A stretch of DNA of 64,000 nucleotides from Oncomelania hupensis (taxonomy: Eukaryota > Mollusca > Gastropoda > Littorinimorpha > Pomatiopsidae). Position 1 is the stretch's first letter; the number at the start of each line of letters is the position of its first letter. This document shows positions 1 to 10,350 of this stretch, piece by piece. Both the position numbers and the translations under genes were made by a program. The notes under the pieces were generated by a model. It saw nothing but the letters and a program-made list of their open reading frames with translations, was not told the origin of the DNA and did no database searches. The stretch lies in NCBI GenBank assembly GCA_036898135.1, contig CM072522.1, positions 29,726,435 through 29,790,434 on the forward strand, written 5' to 3'.

Positions 1-409
1 CTCCTCATTTGAGTGTGAGGTCTGTTGGATCAGCTTGGGAATATTGGATGCTTTTTGCCAGGTGGTCACTGGGGCTTCCTATGATGTTATTATTTGGCAA
101 TTGGGGCATTTTATATGTATGTGTTTTGTTGATATTTTATAATAATGTTTATATTCTGTTTTGTTTTTGTAAACGGGGGTTCAATAAATTAGAATATAGC
201 CTCAGAGTCCCCTGCTTGGGATGTCTTTATTGTAAAGTGACCGGCTGGTGGAGTGCCTTCAATGTTACCGCTAGGGTTGTTTTGGCAGATCTTTTATGCA
301 GATCAGGGGTGAGTCCTCGTTGCGAAGTTGTGGTCTTGATTTTGTGGTCCTGATTTGGCTCTTTGCAGTCCGCTGGATCCTGTAAGCAATGAATAACTAA
401 CTAACTAAC
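1..409 (+). repeat. TAAC-tailed retroposon family, copy 1 (left part outside window)
   Basis: This is the 3' half of a dispersed family of roughly 700-750 bp that recurs at least twelve times here in both orientations. Diagnostic blocks are a TCTGTTGGATCAGCTTGG block near the start, TTTTGTTGATATTTTATAAT, and a fixed 3' end reading GTAAGCAATGAATAAC followed by TAAC repeats (about 380-409). There is no conserved ORF. A fixed 3' end with variable 5' truncation across copies indicates LINE-type target-primed insertion. Confidence 0.8.
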
Positions 410-1370
410 ACACACACCTCTATCACTCAAACATGTGGTGTAAAGGCAGGAAGATCCCAGCATTATAGTTTAGTTGTCAAGTTTTTGGATCCTCAGGTTC
501 ACTGGCGTTTTAGATGGTTGTTCAAAATCTTTCACTTCGTAGTTTAAAGACTGGTTTAATCCGATCCCGTAGATGAAGGAAATGACAACCTGCCTGCAAG
601 TGGAAACTTCTGTCCCATTATTCTCCCTGACATCCAACATCCACCCTTTGTTTATTTAGACCCCAGTTTTCACACTAAACATTCACTTCCACTAACTGAA
701 ACACATCTACACCTGTAGAAACATTATGACCGTGCCTGTCAGCTATCATGAAATGAATAGTGTAATTATTACCTAATAACAGTAACTGTACATGTTTCAT
801 TACATTGTTACAGTTTATCAGATGAGTGGAGGTATTCATACTCTGTTTCAAATAATAAAATAGTTGTTTCCTTTGTCGTTGTTTTAATCAGCCATTCAAT
901 GCACAAGCTATGTTTATGGGGGAAGATGGCCTACAATGATTTGTACAATTGTTTATAAAAAATATTTCTGCTCAACTTGTTGTGATTTTTTAATTTTATT
1001 CATATTGGGAATTGCAGGCATTAAACGAAATTATTCAATTTTAATATGTTATGTTGCTGATTTCATAGTGCTAGTGTTAAGTGTTAAGTAATATTTTTCA
1101 TTGTGTTTCAGATTGCATGAATGAAATTAAATTTTCTTATGTTATTGATTGCATAAATTGTGTTAATGTGATTTTATTTCATTGTCTTACTTGTTGCGTG
1201 AATTAAATAAAATTTAATCAATTTGTATTATGTTTTAGATTACATAAATTGTGTTACATTTCTTTGTTTGTCCTTTAATTTTATGTTCTTATAGTTTGCA
1301 CAAATAAATTCAATTTGATAATGTTATAGATTACATAAATTGTGTTGAATGTTACATGTCAGTTATATCC
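410..1370. other. Gene-free AT-rich stretch with degenerate 91-bp tandem repeat
   Basis: No coding evidence. From about 1020 to 1365 a degenerate tandem repeat is visible: the anchor GATTACATAAATTGTGTTA (with variants) starts at 1059, 1147, 1238 and 1329, a period of 88-91 bp. The rest is unremarkable AT-rich sequence. Confidence 0.6.
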
Positions 1371-1550
1371 TGAGAGCTCGGATTAAACCTATAGCCTATT
1401 ACAACCTACCTATAACCTATTACAAACTAAACCTAATTAGGGTCCAACTCAACTTCCCAAAGGACATCTGCATGGGAGGTAATAGGCTAAATCCAGTCTC
1501 CTAGGAATTAACTTCGTTCTCTCCCCTCCCTTACCCGCTGTAGTATTACC

Positions 1551-2031
1551 GGTGTCACATCCTTCAAGTTCCGGGTCTCCTAGTTTATCCGAGCGCATTT
1601 GCGCATGCGCCAGGTCATGTCGGGCCGGTGTCACATCCTTCAAGTTCCGGGTCTCCTAGTTTATCCGAGCGCATTTGCGCATGCGCTAGGTCATGTCGGG
1701 CCAGCTTTTTCACGAAGTTCTTAGGCGTCATAACCCTAACCCTAACCCAAACCCTAACCCTAAACTCTTAACTCTAACCCAAACCCTAACCCTTACGAAG
1801 ACTATGATAGCACTGTGCGCATGCGTCGAATTTTGTAACGCGTCGACCAATCAGAATGCTCCCATTCGCTCCCAGCCCAGCTAAGATACTAGGAACTGTG
1901 AGGATGTCACACCGGCTTTTTCACGAAGTTCTTAGGCGTCATAACCCTAACCCAAACCCTAACCTCTTAACTCTAACCCAAACCCTAACCCTTACGAAGA
2001 CTATGATAGCACTGTGCGCATGCGTCGAATT
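1551..2031 (+). mobile_element. Tandem of MITE-like element with internal CCCTAA repeats
   Basis: Unit 1 (1551-1626) is only the first 76 bp of the element. Unit 2 (1627-1915) is complete, about 290 bp. Unit 3 (from 1916) lacks the 5' end and runs into the N gap. The ends form a 24-bp imperfect inverted repeat (about 20 matches) starting CCGGTGT. Inside are CCCTAA and CCCAAA/CTCTAA telomere-like runs, and GCGCATGCGC palindromes resembling NRF1 sites. A further copy lies at 43274-43575. No transposase is present, so it is non-autonomous. Confidence 0.7.
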
Positions 2032-2531
2032 NNNNNNNNNNNNNNNNNNNNNNNNNNNNNNNNNNNNNNNNNNNNNNNNNNNNNNNNNNNNNNNNNNNNN
2101 NNNNNNNNNNNNNNNNNNNNNNNNNNNNNNNNNNNNNNNNNNNNNNNNNNNNNNNNNNNNNNNNNNNNNNNNNNNNNNNNNNNNNNNNNNNNNNNNNNNN
2201 NNNNNNNNNNNNNNNNNNNNNNNNNNNNNNNNNNNNNNNNNNNNNNNNNNNNNNNNNNNNNNNNNNNNNNNNNNNNNNNNNNNNNNNNNNNNNNNNNNNN
2301 NNNNNNNNNNNNNNNNNNNNNNNNNNNNNNNNNNNNNNNNNNNNNNNNNNNNNNNNNNNNNNNNNNNNNNNNNNNNNNNNNNNNNNNNNNNNNNNNNNNN
2401 NNNNNNNNNNNNNNNNNNNNNNNNNNNNNNNNNNNNNNNNNNNNNNNNNNNNNNNNNNNNNNNNNNNNNNNNNNNNNNNNNNNNNNNNNNNNNNNNNNNN
2501 NNNNNNNNNNNNNNNNNNNNNNNNNNNNNNN
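2032..2531. other. Assembly gap (500 N)
   Basis: Exactly 500 unresolved bases, the usual placeholder for a scaffold gap. The gap begins inside the third unit of the telomere-repeat element array, so a longer tandem array probably caused the break. Confidence 0.97.
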
Positions 2532-2793
2532 CTTTAGAACATTATTCTGTTATCATTTTGTGGTTTGTGTTTGTGGTTGTCTCTTCTCGTCTCAACAACT
2601 ATAGGTGACCGCCAGCGGACGTTTTGGTTGAGAGTGTGACAGTTATATGTTTGTACGATAGCGAGAGTGATTGTGGTCCGCTGTTGCGCGTCAAATTGTT
2701 AGCGATGTAGTTTTTCTTAATGCAGTTCAATGTTGTGGTATTTAGCGATAATGCATTTGCCTTACACTGTATTTGGCTCATTTATGTTCAAGT

Positions 2794-3445
2794 ATTCTAA
2801 AACGTTATTTTAAAAAATAATTTTTAAAAAAGTTTCTCACTGTACCTAAAATCTTAACTTTTGTTTTGTTATTTGATGTTAGTGTTGAGACCTTTGTAAT
2901 TCACTGATGTCGTTGTGGCAGTTTATCAAGTTATTTAACATCGGTGTAGTTGTAGTTGTTGTTGTGTTTAAGTACTGTTTAGTACTGTTATTGTCGTTTT
3001 TCGCTATTGTTCACTACCAAAAAGTATTACATTTTAAATTATATTAGAGTTCACTTGCTGTTCTGTAGAGTTTGCATCGTCACTTAAAATGGTTGGACAG
3101 CATTTCACAAATATATAAACACTTTTTCCCCTGTTGCAATTCGTTATTTGTCTAGCTTTATTGCTTAGTTTAGTTTTTTTTTCTGTAGGGAAAAGCTTGT
3201 TACTGGAACGTTTGCATTTTTAACTCCCTGTTCCCAATGAAGATCAATAAACAGTAAAACACACTTGTCACATTTTGATGAATATTCTTCATTGAGAACA
3301 CCGATTTACAGTTCTTTTATGTACGTTTTTTTTTGCAGTTGTCTTGTTGTCTTGTGTTCTGCAATTATATATTACCGTTTTCATCGGTGGTTTTGTTGCT
3401 TTAAGATGATACATTGGTGTAGGATAGTTGAAAAGTATTGTTAGT
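2794..3445 (+). repeat. About 650-bp dispersed repeat (inverted copy at 17.6-18.2 kb)
   Basis: The segment from ATTCTAAAACGTTA to about 3445 is the reverse complement, with scattered differences, of 17560-18217. Shared landmarks include AGATCAATAAACAGTAAAAC and GAAGATCAATAAAC-type blocks. No ORF is shared. In both places it lies next to an internally deleted TAAC-family copy, so the two were probably duplicated as one block. The flanks (2532-2793 and 3446-3640) show nothing recognisable. Confidence 0.7.
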
Positions 3446-3644
3446 TTCCTTGTTACGAAGTTAGCTTGTTTATTCCTTTAATTTTAAATCAATGTTTGTC
3501 TTTGCATGAATGCGGATGAGTGATTAAACTAAATGTGTGAGTGTTTGAAAGAATAAGGACTGATTGTAAGAATAAGATTAGCAAATTATTGCTAAAATCA
3601 TTTTCTTGTAATAAAATATTGAATCTGAATCTGAATAAAAAAAG

Positions 3645-3843
3645 CCCCCCGTGGGGGTACCAGGGTTTTTTAGTATAAATAGTATCCCCACTTTCTGGCA
3701 ATTTAGTGCGTTAAATTTCCACTGTCGCTGTCTGTCTGATGCGGATAAGGGGCGAGTCCTGTTTCAGCGAAGTTGTGGTCTTGATTTTGTGGTCTTGATT
3801 CGTCTCTTTGCAGTCCGCTGGACCCTGTAAGCAATAAATAATT
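3645..3843 (+). repeat. TAAC family, internally deleted copy
   Basis: The first ~85 bp of the family (with AGTATAAATAGTATCCCCAC near 3672) are joined directly to the last ~115 bp (GGCGAGTCC through GCAATAAATAA). The same join, CTGTCTGTCTGATG then TGGATCAGG, appears in reverse at about 17390-17410. The deletion derivative has therefore been copied. Confidence 0.7.
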
Positions 3844-3849
3844 CACCTC

Positions 3850-4080
3850 TTTCAACCAAATAGTGGTCCTGATTTTGTGGTCCTGATTCGGCTGTTAGCA
3901 GTCAGCTAGACCACGTAGGCAATGAATAACTAACTTCGTCGTTGGTGATGTGCTGGTTATAGGAAATGCCCAGAAGTCTTCTGTAGCACCTCATCTCCAT
4001 GCTTTGTATTCTTCATTGTATACACAAACTTGAGAGGTCACGTGATGGTCAAGGTTATCCTAAGGTTACTGAATGTCAAG
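3850..4080 (+). repeat. Chimeric block: TAAC-family 3' end joined to an RTE fragment
   Basis: 3850-3935 is a 5'-truncated TAAC-family 3' end. 3936-4027 matches an RTE reverse-transcriptase fragment (minus-strand coding, compare 8850-8940). 4028-4080 is a tail with GTCAAGGTTATCC. The same three-part chimera occurs at 31217-31445, so it moved or duplicated as a unit. Confidence 0.65.
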
Positions 4081-4082
4081 GA

Positions 4083-4676
4083 AACCGTGGGGGTGCCGTG
4101 GATTTCAGTATAATTAGTAATCCCCACTCTCTGGAAATTTAGTGCTTTAAATTCCCACTGTCGCTGTCTTTCTCATTTGTTCTTTCTCATTCCTACTCTG
4201 TTCCATTAATCTACTATACTTTCTTCGCTAGACCAGTCACCTACCTTTTTTCTTGAAAACTCTTCTGGGACAAAACTCATTTGTGTGTGAGGTCTGTTGG
4301 ATCAGCTTGGAAATATTGGATGCTTTCTGCCAAATGGTCACTGGGGCTTCCTATGATATTATTATTTAGCAATGTAGGCATTTATATGTATGTGTTTTGT
4401 TGATATTTCATAATGATGTTTGTATTCTATTTTGTTTTAGTAAACGGGGGTTCGATAAATTAGAGTATAGCCTCTGCGTCCCCTGCGTGGGATGCCTTTA
4501 TTGTAAAGTGACCGGCTGGTGGAGTGCCTTCCGTGTTACCACTGGTGTTGTTTCAGCAGATCTTTTATGCGAATCAGGGGTGAGTCCTCTTTCAGCCAAG
4601 TTGTGGTTTTGATTTTGTTGTCCTGATTCGGCTCTTTGCAGTCCACTGGACCTTGTAAGCAATGAATAACTAACTA
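4083..4676 (+). repeat. TAAC-tailed retroposon, near full-length copy
   Basis: Starts GTGGGGGTGCC with a TATA-like AGTATAATTAG and ends GCAATGAATAACTAACTAA. It has no ORF of note. Together with the 43.8-44.4 kb and 30.6-31.2 kb copies it defines the length and order of the family. A TATAAATA box sits about 20 bp from the 5' end, which suggests a Pol II-type start (inference). Confidence 0.75.
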
Positions 4677-5034
4677 ATGTCAAGGTCATCCCAAGGTCAC
4701 TTTTTTGTGCATAATACAATACAAGTTTTGCTGCATGTTATATGATCATACATTTGTGTATTTATAGCCGGAGGTCAAGGTCGTCTGAAGGTGAATAGCA
4801 TAGAAAGATCAAAGTCGGTTTTAAGCTTACTTTGCATTTTAATGCCATCGTTTCATATTTTGTTCTGGGTCCTGTTTTGCCTGTTAAATATTGCAAGTTC
4901 TATAACTGGCATGCGAGTCACGTGGGTTTTGCCTGTCAAGTTGTGGTTGATCTGTTTCTGAAACATATGTTATTATTGGCGAAATAAAGTTTACACCAAA
5001 AATAGCTCATTTTGTCACTGTATTCTCTTATCCT
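4677..5034. repeat. Linker repeat with TCAAGGTCA-type motifs
   Basis: Contains GTCAAGGTCATCCCAAGGTCA, GGAGGTCAAGGTCGTC and AGAAAGATCAAAGTCGG. Closely similar sequence recurs at 35581-35900 and 8040-8400. Here and at 35.6 kb it separates two TAAC-family copies, so it belongs to a larger composite repeat. No coding potential. Confidence 0.55.
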
Positions 5035-5035
5035 A

Positions 5036-5420
5036 TTCCCCCAGTGGGACTTCCGGGGGTTTCTGTATAAATAATATGCCCACTTTCTGGAAATTTAGTG
5101 TTTTAATTCCCACTGTCGCTGTCCTTCTCCTTTGTTCTTTCTCATTCCTCTGTTCTATCACTCCACTACATATATCTTCTTCGCCAGACCAGTCTCCTAC
5201 TTTTTTTTCTTGAAAACTCTCCCAGAACTCCTCGTTTGTGTATGGGGTCTGTTGGGACAGCTTGGGGATATTGATCGCTTTCTGCGAACTAGGGCTTTCT
5301 GTGGCATTATTATTTAGCAATGTAGGCATTTTCTTGATATGTTTTGTTAATATTTTATAATGATGTTTATATTCTATTTTGTTTTTGTACACTAGGGTTC
5401 GATAAATTAGAGTAAAGCCT
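5036..5420 (+). repeat. TAAC family, 3'-truncated copy
   Basis: Begins at the 5' hairpin-like CCCCCAGTGGGACTTCC and TGTATAAATAATATGCCC, and stops in the GATAAATTAGAGTAAAGCCTC block. The copy at 35906-36300 shares its private variants (GGGGATATTGATCGCTTTCTG), so these two are sister copies of a larger duplicated block. Confidence 0.7.
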
Positions 5421-5533
5421 CAGCCTAGACTCTTTGTCTCTCTCTTTCTCCTTCCTCCTCCTCATCCGCCTTCCATTTCTTTCCCTCTCAGTAGTTTGTT
5501 GTTGCTACACTTCTTGTTCTTGTTCTTCTTTTC

Positions 5534-5672
5534 TTGTTCTTCTTCTTCTTGTTCTTTTTATTCTTCTTCTTCTTCTTCTTCTTCTTCTTCTTCTTCTTCT
5601 TCTTCTTCTTCTTCGTCTTCTTCTTCTTCTTCTTCTTCTTCTTCTTCTTCTTCTTCTTCTTCTTCTTCTTCT
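5534..5672 (+). repeat. CTT trinucleotide microsatellite
   Basis: About 130 bp of nearly pure CTT with a few interruptions. It creates long spurious open frames on both strands (poly-Leu, Ser, Phe, Glu). A short TTTA tract follows at 5838-5873. Confidence 0.95.
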
Positions 5673-6076
5673 ATGAGTTTATTTGTCTGCTGGGAACAGA
5701 CGGGAATCCAGAAATGCTCAGAGGCTGAGTGACGACGCCAGATGTAGCCGAGACACAGAAAGTCCGGAAATCCAAACACAAGAAGTACCTGACCAAAAGG
5801 AGAGAACCGGTCCTTCAAGATTGTTGATCATGTTTGATTTACACATATTTATTTATTTATTTATTTATTTATTGATAATTCAAGAAAGCAAATAGAGATT
5901 TTTTTAAAAATGCATACAGAGCATACAAATAAGTTATTAATATTGAACTTATGATTCTTTGATGCAAGATATATATCAATGAGACACATTCTGTGCACAT
6001 TTGGTAAACCTCACTCCAAGGTCAAGGTCACTGGAGGTGTCGAAAGTCAGTACAGGTACTTTGAAGTGACCTTGAC

Positions 6077-7806
6077 TGTCACAGGGCAGCCTGTGATGAA
6101 ACCAGGTAGAAAGTGTGGGTGGAGAGTTAATGAGTTGGGGTAGTAACTGCGCGATGTCGTATGTATGGTTATGCGTGGAAAGCGTGATTTTTGAACAGCA
6201 TAGTTTGGCCAGCCAGTTTTGGGAATGTGTTCACTGTTAGTCAGAACACGTTTTGCAGAGTGATAGAGAAGACGTACGGTCTTAGTTCTCTGGGTATTTT
6301 GTTCTGGAAGTAAGGTTGAAACAGTTATTAATGTAAATAATAATTGGTTCTAAGGGAAAACCTAGTTGGAAATGTTACTGTGGTAGTAGCAAGCTCGAGG
6401 AAAAGTGTGAGCAAATAACTAAGTTTGTGAGTTTGTGGTAGGTTAGTGTCGAGGTTATTGTCCACTAACGGAAACTACTACGCACTGGATACCTTACTTG
6501 GAGTACTGTGTAGGCAAGCAGTCGGAAGTTCGCTAGCTACAGGTACTTTACAATCGAGCCGTTGGGTAAGTGTGATGGTGATCTTCCTTTACTGTGCTAA
6601 TGACCGATGGCCGGCTGTTTGGGGTGTTGAACGATAGCTGTGCGTGAGGCTGGGGGAAGGATGGTTGCACTGAGGAGAGGAAGGGTGCGACTGAAGGAGG
6701 GAGAATGAGGGAGGAGAATGGGGGTGAAGTGTGATGAAGTTAGGATGGAAGTGGTTGCTGTTGTTGAGGTTGCGGTTGCTCAAGATGGATAATGTGTTGA
6801 TGATTTCATGTATTCATTTGCAGCATTGTTCATTTCATGCATTCATAATGTCATTTAGTTTCTGAATTATGTGTTTGATTACAAGAGACAGTAATAGTAG
6901 TCAAGGGAAGTGAAATGGACAGCAGTGGCGCTTCCTCAAGATACAGGAATTAGTTAGTGTAGTAGGGGGGGAGAGTGTGAGGAGGGAGGGGGACAGAATC
7001 GGGTGGACTTGACATTAACAATACGGCAAGCATGTTGCAGGTTCGAAAGTCTTTGTTCGTCGCTCGAAAGTTCGTCGAATTCTTCAGCGCGACGACGACG
7101 ACGACATCCGGTCGTTGGACCCACATCATCATCACCACCCATTCGTCCACGTCCACGTTTGTGACATCCCCATTGTTCCACCACCCCATCTTTCCCGCGT
7201 GATCGTGACGTCTGTTGCTGGACCTAGCCTCGACGTTACAAGGTAGCCGACAGGAGGAGTCAGGCTGAGAGGCGTCGACGGCGGCAGGGCTGCCGCAACT
7301 ACAGCGTCATCATCATCATCATCGTCATCGTCGGCGGCGGAGGGAGTGGCGACACCACTACGCCTGGATTTAACAGCGACAGTCCGGTGACAACCACAAG
7401 GAGGGGCAGCTACTTTCCGGAGACATCAACGGGGACACCCTACTATCAGGTCGGCTTGTTCTTTGTTGTCCCCCTCTTGATGCTTGACCCCCTCTGTGCT
7501 CGGACATTAGCATTGCACAGTCGTTAGTTAGACGTGGTTGATCAGCAACCCCCGTTCATCTGACATTTCCATTTCATTGTTCATCGACCCATTGATTGTT
7601 CCATCACCATTTTTCTCGTTTCATGTGTAAATGTTGTATGTGTATGAGTGTGTGGTATGAATGAATAAATAGCTTGAAAGTTGTATATATAATTGTTGTG
7701 TTATCATCACTTCACGTCTGCGGGAAACTGTCATTCTGTCTGGGTTGTCTGCGTGTGTAAGGTGTTTGTTTGTGGCGTCTACCCAGGGAGAGTCGTGGCG
7801 GTGACA
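6077..7806. mobile_element. Solo LTR, 1,730 bp, with 5-bp target duplication
   Basis: The sequence opens TGTCAC and closes GTGACA, a perfect 6-bp inverted terminus of the TG...CA type. It is flanked on both sides by TTGAC (6072-6076 and 7807-7811), a 5-bp TSD typical of LTR retrotransposons. An AATAAA polyadenylation-like signal lies near 7664. There is no gag or pol inside: all frames are short, apart from shadows over ACG and ATC runs at 7080-7330. The simplest reading is a solo LTR left by recombination between two LTRs. A large non-autonomous element with short inverted termini is the alternative. Confidence 0.65.
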
Positions 7807-8102
7807 TTGACCCTAACCTATCAGAGATATCAAGTTCAAACTTTGTTGTACTTAGAGGAGATAAATTACTCTTTCATATATGTTCCGTTTTTGCGTTTAT
7901 CTTGAAGGTCAAGGTAATTTTAGGCCTTGCAAAAACATACAAAAATAGGTAATCCTGGAGTGGAATGGCACTATTTTAAAAGTATGCAACAACATGGGGT
8001 TATTTGATCATACATGAGCATGATGGGTGATGTGAAGGCAAAAGTCATCCCAAGGTCACTGAAGGTGAAGGTCATCCCAACGTCACTGTTTGTTGTTGTT
8101 GT

Positions 8103-8226
8103 TGTTTGTTTTTTTTTTTGTTTTTTTTTTTTTTTTTTTTTTTTTTTTTGGGGGGGGGGGGGTGTTTGTTTTTGTTGTTTTTTGTTTGTTGTTGTTGTTT
8201 TTTTTTTTTTTTTGGGGGGGGGGGGG
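8103..8226. repeat. Poly-T / poly-G low-complexity tract
   Basis: Alternating T and G homopolymers with TTG repeats. It lies inside a degenerate copy of the TCAAGGTCA linker repeat (8040-8400), which otherwise matches 4677-5034. Confidence 0.9.
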
Positions 8227-8522
8227 TAGAAGTGGGGTAGGCGCATACACCTTTTGCTGAAGTTTATTGATATTACATTAATGTATTTGAAGCCGGAGGT
8301 CACGGTCATCTCAAGGTCAAGAGCATAGAAAGATCAAAGTCGGTATTACGTTGCATTTTAATGCCACTGTTTCATTTTTTGTTTGTTTTTTTTCTGGGAC
8401 GTTGCCTGCCCGAGTGGAAAGTAAATAATATTCGGATAAATTTCTGATGAGGGGAGTAGGGATCTAAATGAACACTGAACCCTCAGAGCAATCATATTGC
8501 TAAGATGGACTGGAAAATGGCC

Positions 8523-9082
8523 TTCCTATCCTATCCTATCCTGTCCCAAAACCCGAAGGTCGTAGGGGCACCACAGATGATCGCTTAACCAGCATACTCC
8601 ATCTTTCTCTGTCCTCAGCAGCCCTCATGGCTTCGCTCAGTGTCAAACCAGTCCATTCTCGAATGTTGTCCTCCCACCTCTTTTTCGGTCTCCCCCTTCT
8701 TCTACCTCCTTGCACTGTGCCTTGCAGAATGGTCTTTGCAAGGCCTGATGATCTGGTGACGTGGCCATACCATCGGAGTTTCCGTTTCTTCACCACTGTG
8801 AGCAGGTCATCGTGTTGTCCAATGGCTTGTGTGATGGTCTGTCGGACTTCAACGTTGGTGATGTGTTGGGTATAGGAAATGCACAGAAGTCTTCTGTAGC
8901 ACCTCATCTCCATGCTTTGTATTCTTCGTTGGAGATCTGCTGTGAGGGTCCATGCTTCGCAAGCATATAGGAAGATGGAGATGACCAGAGAGCGCAGCAG
9001 TCTTACTTTGGAATGTAGACTGATGGTTCTGTCTTTCCAAATGGGCTTCAACCTTGTCAGGGCAGCAGTTGTTTGTGCGATC
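8523..9082 (-). mobile_element. 5'-truncated RTE-type LINE, C-terminal RT end, with TSD
   Basis: On the minus strand an open frame encodes the C-terminal region of an RTE-like reverse transcriptase: residues resembling LYACEAWTLTADLQRRI, CYRRLL and RRRGRPKKRWEDNIREWTGL, the family's usual ending. The element ends with an AGGAT pentamer repeat (8523-8545), its 3' tail. AAAATGGCC occurs immediately before and after it (8514-8522 and 9083-9091), a 9-bp TSD proving a single truncated insertion. Endonuclease and RT catalytic regions are absent, so it is dead. Related 3'-end pieces occur at 22.99, 24.84, 25.67 and 53.65 kb. Confidence 0.85.
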
Positions 9083-9106
9083 AAAATGGCCACTTTTTTT
9101 TTAACT

Positions 9107-9176
9107 TGTCCACCACGGGATTGGAACCTAGGTTGATCGGCGTGCCAGGCCAACGCTCTACCATAGAGCTACGGAC
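9107..9176 (-). tRNA. tRNA-Ala(GGC)-like sequence, probably pseudogene or SINE head
   Basis: On the minus strand: a 5' GTCC pairing with GGAC at the 3' end, a D-arm GCTC...GAGC with an A-box-like TAGCTCTATGGTAGAGC, and an anticodon arm TTGGC-CTGGCAC-GCCGA giving anticodon GGC (Ala). The B-box-like GGTTCCAATCC lies in a T-stem with mismatches. The weak T-stem and repeat context argue against a working tRNA. It is the source of the 66-bp array that follows. Confidence 0.5.
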
Positions 9177-9870
9177 TTGGGACACAGAGACAGACCTCCC
9201 CGTGGAGGTGCCAGGCCAACGCTCTACCACAGAGCTACGGACTTGGGACACAGAGACAGACCTCCCCGTGGAGGTGCCAGGCCAACGCTCTACCACAGAG
9301 CTACGGACTTGGGACACAGAGACAGACCTCCCCGTGGAGGTGCCAGGCCAACGCTCTACCACAGAGCTACGGACTTGGGACACAGAGACAGACCTCCCCG
9401 TGGAGGTGCCAGGCCAACGCTCTACCACAGAGCTACGGACTTGGGACACAGAGACAGACCTCCCCGTGGAGGTGCCAGGCCAACGCTCTACCACAGAGCT
9501 ACGGACTTGGGACACAGAGACAGACCTCCCCGTGGAGGTGCCAGGCCAACGCTCTACCACAGAGCTACGGACTTGGGACACAGAGACAGACCTCCCCGTG
9601 GAGGTTCCAGGCCAACGCTCTACCACAGAGCTACGGACTTGGGACACAGAGACAGACCTCCCCGTGGAGGTTCCAGGCCAACGCTCTACCACAGAGCTAC
9701 GGACTTGGGACACAGAGACAGACCTCCCCGTGGAGGTTCCAGGCCAACGCTCTACCACAGAGCTACGGACTTGGGACACAGAGACAGACCTCACCGTGGA
9801 GGTTTCAGGCCAACGCTCTACCACAGAGCTACGGACTTGGGACACAGAGACAGACCTCCCCGTGTAGGTG
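9137..9870. repeat. 66-bp minisatellite, eleven units, each containing half a tRNA
   Basis: The anchor ACGGACTTGG starts at 9171 and recurs every 66 bp through 9831, eleven times. Units are nearly identical. The reverse complement of each unit contains the tRNA-like 5' half (acceptor, A box, D-arm, start of the anticodon arm) plus about 30 bp ending in the perfect palindrome ACCTCCCCGTGGAGGT. Because 66 is a multiple of three, long artificial frames run through both strands; none is a gene. The array runs straight into the 5' end of a TAAC-family copy, which begins with a similar CCCCGTG...GGTGCC motif. Confidence 0.9.
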
Positions 9871-10350
9871 CCGTGGGTTACTGTATAAATAGTATCCCCA
9901 CTTTCTGGATATTTAATGCTTTAAATTTTCATTGTCGCTGTCTTTCTGCTTTGTTCTTTCTCATTCCTACACTGTTCTATCAATCTACTATACTATCTTC
10001 TTCGCTAGACCAATCACCTACCGTTTTATTTTTCCTGAAAACTTTTCCAAAACTCTTCATTTGTGTATGAGCTCTGTTGAGTCAGCTTGGGAATATTGGA
10101 TGCTTTCTGCCAAATGGTCACTAGGGTTTGATATGATATTATTTAGCAAATGTAGGCCTTTTGTAGGTATGTGTTTTGTTGATATTTCATAATGATGTTT
10201 ATATTCTATTTTGTTTTTGTAAACGGGGGTTCGATAAATTAAGACTATAGCCTCGTCCCCTGTGTGAGATGCTTTTATTGTACAGTGTCCGGCTGGTGGA
10301 GTGCCTTCATTGTTACCACTGGTAGATCTTTTATTCGGCTCGGAAGGTAC
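9868..10350 (+). repeat. TAAC-tailed retroposon, 3'-truncated copy
   Basis: Starts at GTAGGTGCCGTGGGTTACTGTATAAATAG and proceeds through the family blocks to the CGGCTGGTGGAGTGCC region. It lacks the TAAC tail. It is adjacent to the 66-bp array. Confidence 0.75.

Noticed and set aside
1693..1884. 63-codon frame with Asn-Pro repeats
   Set aside because: Translation of the CCCTAA telomere-like run.
5434..5818. Poly-Leu, Ser, Phe and Glu frames
   Set aside because: Translations of the CTT microsatellite.
9137..9870. CRISPR-like array
   Set aside because: Units are contiguous with no unique spacers, and the genome is eukaryotic; it is a minisatellite.
9073..10070. Long open frames on both strands over 9.1-10.1 kb
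   Set aside because: The 66-bp repeat is a multiple of three, so frames stay open by construction; the residues are a 22-residue repeat with no domain.
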